Origin: a bacterium
Lineage (GTDB): Bacteria; Myxococcota_A; Bradymonadia; UBA7976; UBA1532
Reading direction: 5' to 3'
Length of the DNA: 56,647 nt
Assembly (NCBI GenBank): GCA_030426085.1
Contig: JAUHYW010000073.1
Span: 1 to 56,647, forward strand
Shown: positions 41,301-51,899 of the stretch, piece by piece
How positions within the stretch are numbered: the first letter of the stretch is position 1
How the letters are laid out: every line of letters starts with the position of its first letter
Program-made: the position numbers and the translations under genes
Notes under the pieces: model-generated
Databases searched by the model: none
The model's input: the letters and a program-made list of their open reading frames with translations, nothing else
Told to the model about the DNA's origin: nothing

Positions 41301-41452
41301 GGGCGACCAACGGGACGATGGCCGGTCCGCTCGGCTCCACGTCGCTGCAGCGGCTGATCGGGGCGGACGACATCAACAACGCCCTCATCCTGGACTCGTA
41401 CATCGACGCCGACGGGAACGCCCAGGGCGACGCGGCCGAATACATCCAGTAG
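38330..41452 (+). CDS. multihaem c-type cytochrome lipoprotein, ~11 haems
   Basis: 1040 aa. Signal peptide with lipobox FIGGCSEE; GGGGGAGGACG precedes the ATG. An acidic linker of nine Gly-Glu repeats (GEGEGEGEGE, ~107-124) connects to the haem part. I count ten CXXCH sites (CMACH, CTGCH, CGNCH, CTACH, CVGCH, CIDCH, CESCH, CASCH, CIGCH, CVGCH) plus one CX4CH (CGQQGCH). Some distal His ligands are likely elsewhere. The sites are spread over residues ~125-870; the last ~170 residues have none. Large lipidated multihaem cytochromes carry electrons across or outside the outer membrane. The paired CXXCH signature and size fit extracellular electron transfer or a surface reductase; substrate unknown. 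Confidence 0.9.
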   Translation: MVHRQFARGVRLSVGLSALLFIGGCSEEPVEFEEDVGVPDAAPPDVYLPDAEPVGSQGCEEYSFRGTVWNCDQLDRCNETDFTYRLACCECDPRYCQEDPQNPCPGGEGEGEGEGEGEGEGEPPPQNAESCMACHNGANQRNDYSGAGIGNPHPFPGAASIPCTGCHGGNGQGAGKGGSHVAPPPEIGDRNYQANNDKAFFNRVTLAGIDRLGPDPYPGQNGAQHSNLDYLEFVNPGDLRVVSAGRGCGQQGCHFDEHAQWVPRSVLATTTGLFSATRFLVGVDNRIPEYRGDLDSSDTLADSSPRAVDNPGYNAANASMGEVGRLVEQPELAQFNGPMRDNANYIAANLNNHIIDANLDPQRPNRVRAASPLETLIDEQVNITCGNCHLWSAGDNNRYADFRSSGCTACHMEYSYDGRHRGYDPNVPRDEPADPDQIAAGERAHVEAHQIRNVAKILPNGAFVRGISDRACVGCHQGSNRTVLQFWGIRLDQNQDLVNEFQYPANPDDFENTAQDQRLYNPAVQNNTFNGRNADQYILIEDYDADGRDDTPPDLHYEAGLGCIDCHGSRDLHGGTEGDPSSGEIRSRQDQATAVQCESCHGEVGSFAATGPCTTYTGDQAECVLDSRGNPLRHVVKDAGGHYWLTSRVTGQRHYVPQTRDVTILSQRTHPITSNALYSPKASYAMGRTDGNQQTGTGPIQTDPNLYSDNFSHLDVMDCASCHSSWTNNCIGCHLANEYNANPADYFFSNLTGERILLDETAADFVYQSPVMQYLGVNSRGMITKISPAEKVFWRFVDFQGNTSDVFAFSDRLGEGNNPALGGRNDFPALSMNQMMPHSIRAAVTGEFEGPTYCVGCHVNVDMINNADVIAQYEAFVAAYDNQDFANIDFNVLQTEIGLNTGNQNNTPFFVRMMSGLGTGLFLFDQFGCPVNPLDANADRQNCNNAAPADTFADQVNNVAYDLDRIVEFNGIPNSSNAHPRLRLQGAQRSGATNGTMAGPLGSTSLQRLIGADDINNALILDSYIDADGNAQGDAAEYIQ
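38648..38697 (+). repeat. GGCGAG/GGTGAG low-complexity repeat coding Gly-Glu linker
   Basis: Hexamer units (GGTGAG, GGCGAA, GGCGAG) in register give the alternating Gly-Glu linker. The DNA is close enough to perfect for slippage in steps of two residues. Confidence 0.85.
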
Positions 41453-41463
41453 TCGGTCGACCC

Positions 41464-41495
41464 GATCGCGGTCCGGTGAAAGCCGGGCCGCGATC
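41464..41495 (+). terminator. two-part hairpin after cytochrome gene
   Basis: GATCGCGG...CCGCGATC forms an 8-bp outer stem, with CCGG...CCGG inside. No T-tract. It may stop or attenuate read-through into the companion lipoprotein 33 bp downstream, or protect the mRNA end. Confidence 0.5.
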
Positions 41496-41527
41496 CCCTC
41501 CCCATCCGGGCCGTTCGTGAGGTTGCA

Positions 41528-42541
41528 ATGACCCTCCGATCGCTCAGCCCCCTCTCCTACGTCATCACCGCAGTCATCGGCTTGCCCGGTTGTGACCAGG
41601 ATCCCATCTACATCGGGCCCGAGATGCTGGCCCCCGACCAGTTCGTCGATCGGCCCGGCGCGGGCGGATCGGGCGGGACCGGGGGCGAGATACCCGAGCC
41701 CCCGGTCGATCAGGGGCCAGGCGGATCGGGTGGAGCCGGTGGGCAGGGCGGGGGCATGGTCGAGCCGATGCCGGATCCCGCGCTGTTCAACGAGACCGTC
41801 GTGACGGTGCTCTATGGCGCGTGCGGGGGTCCGGCGTGCCATGTCAGCCCGTCTCTGGGTCCGAACCCTGACGACGCGCTCTTCCGACTGGTGGACGCGG
41901 CGCCCGACACGCTCGATCCCGATCAGCAGACGCTGAACTTCCACGAGGTGCTGAGCTTCGTATCGTTCGACGCGCCGACGGACAGCCCGCTGCTGGTCTG
42001 GCACCCTCAGGGTCACCAGGGCTACATCATCCCCCAGAGCGCGACCTACAACCGCATCCTCGAGTGGATCGAGGACGCGATCGCCCCGCCCGAGCCGGAG
42101 GGTCCCGGCGGTATGGGGGGTATGGGTGGCATGGGCGGCATGGGCGGCATGGGCGGTGGGCAGGTGCCGTGCGAAGGGATCCCGCCACCCGGCTCACCCG
42201 GCGGCCGCTCCCAGGGCTATCGGGATGCCTTCGAGGCCGAGGTCGATGGCGAGAGCATCAACGACATGCTCGTCGAGTCGTGCGGCGAGCAGGGTGCGTG
42301 CCACGGGACCCAGGGTGCGGCGGGCGGCTACTGGCTGCTGGCCGATCTCGAAGACCCGTGCGCGATCCAGTGGAACTATCTGGTGAGCCAGTGGTTCATC
42401 GACCCGCTCCTGCCCGACGCGTCGCTGTTGTTGAGCAAGCCCCGCGAGCGCAATCACGGGGGCGCGGTGGTCTTCCGCGGCCGCGACGATGCCCGGCACG
42501 TACGCCTGCTGCTGTGGATCGAAAACGAGTTCATCCGCTGA
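41528..42541 (+). CDS. Gly-rich lipoprotein with two CXnCH motifs
   Basis: 337 aa. The signal lipobox is GLPGCDQD. Gly-rich linkers (GAGGSGGTGGEIPEP; GGMGGMGGMGGMGG at ~195) separate two modules. Each module has a Cys-rich haem-like motif: CGGPACH (CX4CH) and CGEQGACH (CX5CH). These are longer than the classical CXXCH, but similar CX4CH sites occur in myxobacterial proteins. Whether they bind haem is uncertain. It follows the multihaem cytochrome and probably acts with it as an extracellular partner. Converges on rny, with two hairpins in the gap. Confidence 0.78.
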   Translation: MTLRSLSPLSYVITAVIGLPGCDQDPIYIGPEMLAPDQFVDRPGAGGSGGTGGEIPEPPVDQGPGGSGGAGGQGGGMVEPMPDPALFNETVVTVLYGACGGPACHVSPSLGPNPDDALFRLVDAAPDTLDPDQQTLNFHEVLSFVSFDAPTDSPLLVWHPQGHQGYIIPQSATYNRILEWIEDAIAPPEPEGPGGMGGMGGMGGMGGMGGGQVPCEGIPPPGSPGGRSQGYRDAFEAEVDGESINDMLVESCGEQGACHGTQGAAGGYWLLADLEDPCAIQWNYLVSQWFIDPLLPDASLLLSKPRERNHGGAVVFRGRDDARHVRLLLWIENEFIR

Positions 42542-42548
42542 GCCCGAA

Positions 42549-42590
42549 GCAGGGCCTCCCCTGCCCCGAGCGGCCGGATAGACCGCTCGG
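42549..42590. terminator. two GC hairpins between convergent genes
   Basis: GCAGGG-CCTC-CCCTGC (42549-42564) and CCGAGCGG-N9-CCGCTCGG (42566-42590). Symmetric and without T-tracts; suited to act on both strands. Confidence 0.5.
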
Positions 42591-42626
42591 CGCACACCCC
42601 GACTCCCAGCGTCGTCGGCCCGCCCT

Positions 42627-44162
42627 TCAGCGGGCGTACTGCACCGCCCGGGTGCTGCGGATGACGACGACCCGCACATCGCCCGGCGAGCTGAGTTCGC
42701 GCTCGATGCGGCGGGCGATGTCTCGCGAGAGCAGATCGGCGTCGCGATCCGAGAGGCGGGCGTTGTCGACCATCACCCGGATCTCGGAGCCCGACTGAAG
42801 CGCGAAGACCCGGTCGACGCCCCCGAACTCGGACGCCAACGCCTCGAGATCCTCCAAGCGCTTGATCGACGCGGCGAGGTGCTCACTGCGAGCGCCCGGC
42901 CGGGAGGCCGACAGCGCGTTGGCCGCTGCGACGATGTGATCGAGCACCGTCTGCTGCCTGCTCGGATCCCGGTGGGCCAGGACGGCCTGCACCACCGCCT
43001 TGCTCTCGCCATGCTTGCGGCAGAGCGCGGCGCCGACCTCGGCGTGGTCGCCCTCGGCCTCGTGATCGACCGCCTTGCCGATGTCGTGCAGCAGGCCGGC
43101 GCGCACCGCCGGCTTCGGCTTGAGGCCCAGCTCGGCGGCGATCATGCCCGCCAGGGCGCCGACCTCGATGCTGTGTCGCAGCACGTTCTGGGCGAAGCTG
43201 GTCACGTAGTGCAGGCGACCCAGCGTCTTGATCAGCTCGGGGTTGAGGCCGGACACCTCCAGCTCGAGCGCGGCCTCTTCGCCGTGGCGCCGCACGACCT
43301 GCTGCATCTCGTCCCGGGTCCGGTTGATGACCTCTTCGATGCGCGCCGGGTGCACCCTGCCGTCGGCCAGCAGCTTCTCCATGGCCAGGGCGCCGACTTC
43401 CCGCCGCACCGGGTCGAAGGCGCTGATCATCACCGCATCGGGCGTCTCGTCGATGACGACGTCGCACCCGCTCGCCGCCTCGAAGGCGCGGATGTTGCGC
43501 CCCTCGCGGCCGATGATGCGCCCCTTCATGTCTTCGGCGGGCAGCGCCACCGCGCGCACGGTGCGATCGGAGACGTGCTCGCTCGCGAAGCGCTGGATCG
43601 CGGCGCTGAGCACCATGCGCGCGCGCTCCTCGGCCAGCTCGCGGGCCTCCTGCTCGATCGCCCGGACCCGCTCGACGCTGGCCCGGCGGGCGTCCTCCCC
43701 GACCTCTTCCATCAGGAGCTCGCGGGCCTCTTGCTGCGACAGGCCGGCGACGGCCTCCAGCCGCTCGCGTTGCTCGGCGACCGCCTCCTCGGCGACCTTC
43801 TCCTGCTCCTCGAGCTTGCGCTCGCGGCGGCCGAGGTCCTTCTCCCGACGTCCGAGCTTGCGCTCCTGCTTGCCCAGCTCGCCGTCGCGGCTGTCGACGG
43901 CCTGCTCCCGCTTGCGCAGCTTCTCTTCGCGCGCTTTCAGCTCGCTCCGGCGGGCCTCGGCCTCGCTCTCGGCTTCGCTCGCCAGAGCGTCGTACTCGGC
44001 TCGGGCGGCCTCTTCGGCCTCACGGCGGGCCGCGGCGAGCGCGTCCGCCGACTCTCGGCGGACGCGCTCGATCTCCTCGCTCGGATCCTCACGTCGGGCC
44101 AGCATCTGGCCGATGATGACGCCGAGCACGACGCCGACCAGGCCCGCGATGGCATACTCCAT
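42627..44162 (-). CDS. rny: ribonuclease Y
   Basis: 511 aa from the ATG at 44162. A single N-terminal membrane helix (YAIAGLVGVVLGVIIGQML) anchors it to the inner membrane. A long charged coiled coil (~25-200) follows. A KH domain (GRIIGREGRNIRAFEAASG) and an HD domain (LLHDIGKAVDHEAEGDHAEVG) make the catalytic part. RNase Y starts mRNA turnover by endonucleolytic cuts, and it is typical of Firmicutes and many deltaproteobacteria. Its start overlaps the stop of the upstream 5-formyl-THF cyclo-ligase gene by one base (TGATG). Confidence 0.95.
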   Translation of the reverse strand: MEYAIAGLVGVVLGVIIGQMLARREDPSEEIERVRRESADALAAARREAEEAARAEYDALASEAESEAEARRSELKAREEKLRKREQAVDSRDGELGKQERKLGRREKDLGRRERKLEEQEKVAEEAVAEQRERLEAVAGLSQQEARELLMEEVGEDARRASVERVRAIEQEARELAEERARMVLSAAIQRFASEHVSDRTVRAVALPAEDMKGRIIGREGRNIRAFEAASGCDVVIDETPDAVMISAFDPVRREVGALAMEKLLADGRVHPARIEEVINRTRDEMQQVVRRHGEEAALELEVSGLNPELIKTLGRLHYVTSFAQNVLRHSIEVGALAGMIAAELGLKPKPAVRAGLLHDIGKAVDHEAEGDHAEVGAALCRKHGESKAVVQAVLAHRDPSRQQTVLDHIVAAANALSASRPGARSEHLAASIKRLEDLEALASEFGGVDRVFALQSGSEIRVMVDNARLSDRDADLLSRDIARRIERELSSPGDVRVVVIRSTRAVQYAR

Positions 44163-44809
44163 CAGACTTGGGACTCCTCGATGGCAAAGACATGGATCCC
44201 GCGCTCGGTGATCAGCGCCTCGACGGGCTGATCCCAGGACGCGCGAGTCAGCCGCGGCACCCGCTGACACTCGAAAGCGAGCCCGACGGGGGCGGCCGGG
44301 GTGAGGGCCAGCGTGCGATCGTAGTGCCCGCCGCCCAGCCCCAGCCGGACGCCGCGCGCATCGAACGCCACACCGGGCACGAGAATCAGATCGTCGGCGT
44401 CGAGCCGACGGCGGGGGCCGATGGGGATCGGCAGCCCGCGAGGCCCGATCCGCCACGCCTCGGCGTCGATCCAGGCCAGGGGCCCGTCGGCGTCGACCGC
44501 GGCGAAGAGCACCCGCTTGCCGGCGGCGCGGGCAGCGTGCTCGATCGCCCGGGTGCCCACCTCGCCGTCGAACGCGCGGTACAGGCCCACCCGAGGTGCT
44601 TCGGCGAAGCGTGGCAGCGCTCGAACGTGCTGGGTGATGACCGCCTCGGCCCGGCCCCGAACGGGGTCGACGAGAGCCCGACGGCGGGCGCGCATCTCGC
44701 GGCGAAGGCGGGCGCGGTCGGGGTGAGGGTCGCTCGAGTCGGTTGGCCGGGTCTCTGTCTCCGGCCTACGCCCGGCCGGCCCCCGACCCGTGCGTCGAGC
44801 GGGCGTCAT
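44162..44809 (-). CDS. 5-formyltetrahydrofolate cyclo-ligase
   Basis: 215 aa from the ATG at 44809; a GTG 12 bp earlier is possible but would leave a very short leader from the promoter at 44840. The enzyme uses ATP to make 5,10-methenyl-THF from 5-formyl-THF. The signature is GVAFDARGVRLGLGGGHYDR. The first ~30 residues are a low-conservation basic tail (TPARRTGRGPAGRRPETETR). The gene is coupled to rny (TGATG). This order, folate enzyme then RNase Y, is seen in other Myxococcota, though I cannot check it here. Confidence 0.9.
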   Translation of the reverse strand: MTPARRTGRGPAGRRPETETRPTDSSDPHPDRARLRREMRARRRALVDPVRGRAEAVITQHVRALPRFAEAPRVGLYRAFDGEVGTRAIEHAARAAGKRVLFAAVDADGPLAWIDAEAWRIGPRGLPIPIGPRRRLDADDLILVPGVAFDARGVRLGLGGGHYDRTLALTPAAPVGLAFECQRVPRLTRASWDQPVEALITERGIHVFAIEESQV

Positions 44810-44839
44810 CGGCTTCTTCACGGGGTTTGAACGGGGCGG

Positions 44840-44869
44840 AGCCTAACCCGCGCACGCGCGGGGTGTCAA
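44840..44869 (-). promoter_or_regulatory. promoter of folate ligase-rny operon with palindromic spacer
   Basis: Minus strand: TTGACA (44869-44864), an 18-bp spacer holding CCCGCGCGTGCGCGGG, and TAGGCT (44845-44840). The near-perfect palindrome between -35 and -10 could be an operator. Confidence 0.5.
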
Positions 44870-44954
44870 TGCAAAACCATTCGTCGTTTCAGGTGTTTCC
44901 GCGACTCGGGCCGCCCCCCGGCGCCGCTCTGTCGGCCGGTGGGTCTCGTCGCGC

Positions 44955-44984
44955 TTGACAGGCACGGCGGCTCTCGGATACACC
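44955..44984 (+). promoter_or_regulatory. tRNA promoter
   Basis: TTGACA, 18-bp spacer, TACACC at 44979-44984. The start of transcription would be about 15 bp before the tRNA-Lys gene. Confidence 0.6.
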
Positions 44985-45005
44985 CTCCAACGCCGTCGAA
45001 CCCGA

Positions 45006-45078
45006 GGGCTGTTAGCTCAATTGGTAGAGCAGCGGACTTTTAATCCGACGGTTCTGGGTTCGAATCCCAGGCGGCCCA
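45006..45078 (+). tRNA. tRNA-Lys (TTT)
   Basis: 73 nt cloverleaf. Acceptor GGGCTGT pairs with GCGGCCC, the anticodon loop is CTTTTAA (anticodon TTT), and the T arm is GGTTCGAATCC. CCA is not encoded, so it must be added. Eight bases separate it from tRNA-Glu, so the two are co-transcribed. Confidence 0.97.
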
Positions 45079-45086
45079 CATTGCGA

Positions 45087-45161
45087 GTCCCCATCGTCTA
45101 GTCTGGCCCAGGACACCGGCCTTTCAAGCCGGCGACGCGGGTTCAAATCCCGCTGGGGACG
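45087..45161 (+). tRNA. tRNA-Glu (TTC)
   Basis: 75 nt. Acceptor GTCCCCA pairs with TGGGGAC, the anticodon loop is CTTTCAA (anticodon TTC), T arm GGTTCAAATCC, discriminator G. CCA is not encoded. Confidence 0.97.
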
Positions 45162-45167
45162 CCCCAT

Positions 45168-45207
45168 CGACCCCGAGGTGCGAGAGCGCCTCGGGGTCGT
45201 CTCTTTT
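45168..45207 (+). terminator. intrinsic terminator after tRNA pair
   Basis: A perfect 11-bp stem, CGACCCCGAGG with CCTCGGGGTCG, with a 10-nt loop, followed by TCTCTTTT. The clearest Rho-independent terminator in the window. Confidence 0.9.
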
Positions 45208-45272
45208 CGAAGGGCTGGTGGGCTGGGAGATACCGGCCGGGCAGCGGGTTGCGCGCCCAGCCAGCGCGCGGT

Positions 45273-46661
45273 TCACATGTTGCGGGGCCGGCCGTCGACC
45301 GCGAGCGCGGCCTCCTTGACCACCTCGGCCAGCGTCGGGTGGGCGTGGCAGCTCCGGGCGATGTCCTCGGCGCTCGCGCCGAACTCGATCGCGACCGCCG
45401 CCTCGGCGATCAGGTCGCCGGCTCGGGGGCCGATGATGTGCACCCCCAGCACCCGGTCGGTCTCGGCGTGGGCCAGGATCTTGACGAAGCCGTCGGTGCT
45501 GTTCAGCGCCCGGGCCCGTCCGTTGGCCTTGAACGGGAAGCGGCCCTTGCGGAACTCGACCCCGTCGGCCTTCAGCTCCTCTTCGGTCCGGCCCACGCTG
45601 GCGATCTCGGGGTGGGTGTAGACCACGTTGGGGATGGCGTCGTAGTTGACGTGGCCATAGCCGGTGGCCAGGTACTCGACGCAGGCGACGCCCTCTTCCT
45701 CGGCCTTGTGGGCCAGCATCGGGCCGGCGATGACGTCACCGATGGCGTAGATGCCCTCGACGTCGGTCTCGAAGTGCTCGCCGACGGGGATCCGGCCTCG
45801 CTTGTCGGTCTCGATGCCGACGTTCTCCAGGCCGAGGCCCTCGGTGTTCGGCCGGCGGCCGACCGCCAGCAACACCCGATCGCAGGTGATGGGCTCGCCG
45901 CCCTCGTACTCGACGACGCACTGATCGCCGTCGACCCGGGCGCCGGTCACCCGGACCCCGGTCCGGATGTCCATGCCCTGCTTCTCGAAGATCGTCTTCG
46001 CCTCTTTGGCCAGATCCCCGTCGACCCCGGCCAGGACCCGGTCGAGGTACTCCAGCACGGTCACCCGGGCGCCGAGGCGGGACCACACCGACCCCAGCTC
46101 GAGGCCGATGACGCCGGCGCCGATGATGACGAGGTGATCGGGCACCTCGCCGTAGTCCAGCGCCTGGGTGCTACCGCCGATGCGATCCCAGTCCAGCTCG
46201 ACGCCGGGCAGGGTCGCGACCGAGCTGCCGGTCGCGACGAGGATGTGCTTCGCGGTCAGCTCGGTGGTCTCGTCGTCGGCCACCACGCTGACCTTGCCCT
46301 CGCCGTCGATGCGGCCGGTGCCGGTGTAGCGGGTGATCTTGTTCTTGCGAAACAGGTAGCCGATGCCGTCGGTGAGCCCCTTGACGATGCCGTCCTTGCG
46401 CTCGAGCATCTTGCTCAGATCCAGCTCGACGGTGGCCTTGATACCGTGCTCGTCGAAGCCGTGCTGCGCCTCGTGGAAGCGCTCGCTCGACTCGAGCAGG
46501 GCCTTCGAGGGGATGCAGCCCACCCGGAGGCAGGTCCCCCCGAGCGCCGGCTCCTTCTCGATGCAGGCGGTCTTCATGCCGAGCTGGGCGGCGCGGATGG
46601 CGGCGGTGTAGCCCCCGGGGCCCGAGCCGATGACGATCAGGTCGTAGGTGTGCTCGCTCAT
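45273..46661 (-). CDS. lpdA: dihydrolipoyl dehydrogenase
   Basis: 462 aa, the normal length. E3 component that reoxidises the lipoyl arm and makes NADH. FAD site VIGSGPGGYTAAIRAAQLG, redox pair CLRVGC (GGTCLRVGCIPSKALL) and the C-terminal His-Glu (HAHPTLAEVVKEAALA). Third gene of sucA-sucB-lpdA, one base after sucB stops. It may also serve pyruvate dehydrogenase, as in other bacteria with a single E3. Confidence 0.97.
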   Translation of the reverse strand: MSEHTYDLIVIGSGPGGYTAAIRAAQLGMKTACIEKEPALGGTCLRVGCIPSKALLESSERFHEAQHGFDEHGIKATVELDLSKMLERKDGIVKGLTDGIGYLFRKNKITRYTGTGRIDGEGKVSVVADDETTELTAKHILVATGSSVATLPGVELDWDRIGGSTQALDYGEVPDHLVIIGAGVIGLELGSVWSRLGARVTVLEYLDRVLAGVDGDLAKEAKTIFEKQGMDIRTGVRVTGARVDGDQCVVEYEGGEPITCDRVLLAVGRRPNTEGLGLENVGIETDKRGRIPVGEHFETDVEGIYAIGDVIAGPMLAHKAEEEGVACVEYLATGYGHVNYDAIPNVVYTHPEIASVGRTEEELKADGVEFRKGRFPFKANGRARALNSTDGFVKILAHAETDRVLGVHIIGPRAGDLIAEAAVAIEFGASAEDIARSCHAHPTLAEVVKEAALAVDGRPRNM

Positions 46662-46662
46662 C

Positions 46663-47916
46663 TCAGACCTCCAGCAGCATGCGCACCGGGGACTCGACGA
46701 GCTCCTTGATGCGCCGGAGGAAGGTCACCGCCTCCCGCCCGTCGACGATGCGGTGGTCGTAGGTCAGCGCGACGTACATCATCGGGCGGATGACGACCTG
46801 ACCGTCCACCGCCACCGGACGCTCCTGGATGCCGTGCATGCCGAGGATGCCGCTCTGCGGGGGGTTGATGATCGGGGTCGACAGCAGCGACCCGTAGACC
46901 CCGCCGTTGGTGATGCTGAAGGTACCCCCGGTCAGCTCATCGAGCTTGAGCTTGTTGTCCCGGGCCCGGCGGCCGAGGTCGTTTATGGTCTGCTCGACCT
47001 CGGCGAAGCTCAGCCGCTCGGCGTTGCGGATGACCGGGACCACCAGCCCCCGCCCGCCGCCGACGGCGACCCCGATGTCGAAGTAGTGGTGATAGACGAT
47101 CTCTTCGCCGTCGATACGGGCGTTGACCGCCGGGAACTGCTTGAGCGCCTCGACGACCGCCTTGACGAAGAAAGACATGAAGCCGAGCTTGATGTCGTAG
47201 CGCTCGATGAACGCCTCGCGGTGGACCTTGCGCAGATCCATCACCGCCGACATGTCGATCTCGTTGAACGTCGTCAGCAGCGCGGCGGTTTGCTGGGCCT
47301 CGACCAGCCGCCGGGCGACCGTGCGCCGCAGCGGGCTCATGCGGACCCGCTCCTCGGTGCGCTCGCCGACGGGGACCGGGGCGGGCGCGGGCGCGCCGCC
47401 GGACGCCTTGCGGGCGGGCTGGGCCTTGGAGGCCTCGGCCTTGCGCGCCCCGGCCTCCTCGACGTGGCGCAGCACGTCCTCCTTGAGCAGCCGTCCCCCG
47501 GGGCCGGTGGCCTTCACGGCGCCGGCCTCGAGCCCGTGCTCGGCGAGCAGCCGGCGGGCGGCGGGGGTGACCCGGGGCGCGCTCGATCCGCCCTCCCCGC
47601 CCTGGACCGCGTCCTCGCCGCCGTCGCCCTCGGAGTCGTCCGCAGCGTCGGCGTCGCGCGCGCCGCCGGCCGGCCGTTCGCCCTCTTCGAGGCGGCCGAG
47701 CACCTCCCCGACCTTCGCCGTGTCGCCGGCGCCGATGAGGATCTCGGCGATGGTGCCCGACTTGGGGGCCGGGACCTCGAGGTTGACCTTGTCGCTCTCG
47801 ACGACGACGACCGGCTGGTCCTCCTCGACGTAGTCGCCCTGTTCGACGAGCCACTCGCCGATCACGACCTCGGTGACGGATTCGCCGACCGACGGCACTT
47901 TCAGGTCGATGGACAT
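46663..47916 (-). CDS. sucB: 2-oxoglutarate dehydrogenase E2, succinyltransferase
   Basis: 417 aa. An N-terminal lipoyl domain with the modified Lys in [15 protein letters not shown], then an Ala/Glu/Gly linker, a peripheral-subunit binding domain ([20 protein letters not shown]) and a catalytic core ([17 protein letters not shown] with His and Asp). It transfers succinyl from lipoyl to CoA and forms the core of the complex. The single lipoyl domain and the motifs fit SucB better than a pyruvate E2. Encoded between sucA and lpdA. Confidence 0.95.
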   Translation of the reverse strand: MSIDLKVPSVGESVTEVVIGEWLVEQGDYVEEDQPVVVVESDKVNLEVPAPKSGTIAEILIGAGDTAKVGEVLGRLEEGERPAGGARDADAADDSEGDGGEDAVQGGEGGSSAPRVTPAARRLLAEHGLEAGAVKATGPGGRLLKEDVLRHVEEAGARKAEASKAQPARKASGGAPAPAPVPVGERTEERVRMSPLRRTVARRLVEAQQTAALLTTFNEIDMSAVMDLRKVHREAFIERYDIKLGFMSFFVKAVVEALKQFPAVNARIDGEEIVYHHYFDIGVAVGGGRGLVVPVIRNAERLSFAEVEQTINDLGRRARDNKLKLDELTGGTFSITNGGVYGSLLSTPIINPPQSGILGMHGIQERPVAVDGQVVIRPMMYVALTYDHRIVDGREAVTFLRRIKELVESPVRMLLEV

Positions 47917-47971
47917 CTATCGCTCCTTGGGGGCCGGGCGGGGGCGCCGCCCGTGGTGCGGGTATACGGGA

Positions 47972-50776
<2,805 letters not shown>

Positions 50777-50820
50777 GTCGGCGCTACTCCATCCATCTCG
50801 TCGCGCGACGCCCCGGCACG

Positions 50821-50877
50821 GTCCCGGCCGGTCCGCGCGTCGTGCGGGATTGTGTCGCACCGGCCGGGACATGTCGA
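50821..50877 (-). promoter_or_regulatory. sucA: sucA promoter overlapping a perfect inverted repeat
   Basis: Minus strand: TCGACA (50877-50872), exactly 17 bp, CACAAT (50854-50849). GTCCCGGCCGGT (50821-50832) and its perfect complement (50859-50870) form half-sites 38 bp apart, one inside the spacer and one in the leader. A dimeric or tetrameric repressor could bind both. Confidence 0.55.
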
Positions 50878-50984
50878 GGGGGTAGGCGGGACGGACGCCA
50901 TCGGCCGGCGGCGGCGCGATTGTGGCGCGCCCCGGCGGGGGTTGATAGCGTCTCGAACCGGCGACGGCACCACGGAGGCCCCGG

Positions 50985-51872
50985 TTGACACGGCACGTCC
51001 GCGCGTTCGTCCGCAATCGAGGGGACGCCCTGCTCGAGCGGCTGGACGAGCAGCCCTTCGAAGGCGCCGACTGGACCATCGCCAGCCACGGGGCCGTCAT
51101 CCGGGTGCAAGGCGAGCACGACGCGCTGTTCGAGCGGCTGGTGGTGGTGCTGCCCCGGCCGGGCGACGCCCCGCCCGAGCGCTTCCGCCCGTGGGCCGAG
51201 ACCCGCCTGGCGCAGCTCGGCTGGTACCTGGAGACGTGCAACACCGGCAAGCAGGTCAGCACCGCCAGCCACGACGCCAGCGTGGTCTCGGTCCTGATGC
51301 TGCGGGCGGGCCGCGACCCCAACGATCCGGCGACCGAGCTGCCCGAGCCGACCCATGTGCCCGCGCTGCTGCGGGACTTCGTGCTCAACCTCGAGCGCTA
51401 CGTGCACGCCCTCGGCGACGAGACGCTGCGCTACGTGCGGGCCCTGCGGCTGTATCGGGTGCCGCGCCACAACCGCCCCGACGAGTTCGTGCTGGGCGTC
51501 GACGTGCTGCCGACGGTCATCGGGCTGGCCGAGCCGACGGTCGACATCTCGCCGCTGACGCTCGTCCGGGGGGTGATCGGCGAGCTGGCCGAGCTGCTCG
51601 ACCAGCGCCGGGAAGAGACCGCCGCCGCCCTGAGCCCGCTGCGCTTCGGGGAGTGGCGGCGGGGGCGCCGGCGGGTGATCCGGATCGGGCGGGTGGTCGA
51701 GGGGTTGGATGGCATCTGCGCCCTGATAGACGCCGAGCGGGTGCCGCTGGCCGTGGTGCGCGAAGAGCTGGACGCGCTGCGGCCGAAAGAGCGCGACTGG
51801 CGGAAGCCGCTGCTCCAGGCGCTGTTCGTCGTGGCGCTCGCGCTGGGCGCCATCTGGATGTGGATGCAGTAG
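50985..51872 (+). CDS. tail-anchored protein of unknown function
   Basis: 295 aa from a TTG at 50985 with GGAGG seven bases upstream. The bases at this start also spell TTGACA, so a -35 element is an alternative reading and the real start could be downstream. The soluble part has a mixed alpha/beta pattern (LLERLDEQPFEGADWTIASH, then VIRVQGEHDALFERLVVVL). It ends with a hydrophobic segment after basic residues (LLQALFVVALALGAIWMWMQ), as in a C-terminally anchored protein. No family recognised. Divergent from sucA, 208 bp apart. Confidence 0.65.
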   Translation: MTRHVRAFVRNRGDALLERLDEQPFEGADWTIASHGAVIRVQGEHDALFERLVVVLPRPGDAPPERFRPWAETRLAQLGWYLETCNTGKQVSTASHDASVVSVLMLRAGRDPNDPATELPEPTHVPALLRDFVLNLERYVHALGDETLRYVRALRLYRVPRHNRPDEFVLGVDVLPTVIGLAEPTVDISPLTLVRGVIGELAELLDQRREETAAALSPLRFGEWRRGRRRVIRIGRVVEGLDGICALIDAERVPLAVVREELDALRPKERDWRKPLLQALFVVALALGAIWMWMQ

Positions 51873-51899
51873 CGCCGCGAGGCCCGGCGCGCAGCTCCC

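Noticed and set aside
38366-42016. 1216-codon minus-strand frame opposite the cytochrome
   Set aside because: Val/Arg-rich antisense of haem-site coding DNA; no start context, and the plus strand has clear CXXCH sites.
45006-45161. tRNA-linked integration site for a mobile island
   Set aside because: No integrase, and no 3' tRNA duplicate seen in the window.
50985-50990. TTGACA as a -35 promoter element
   Set aside because: No -10 at the right distance; GGAGG upstream and the frame that follows fit a TTG start better, though not certainly.
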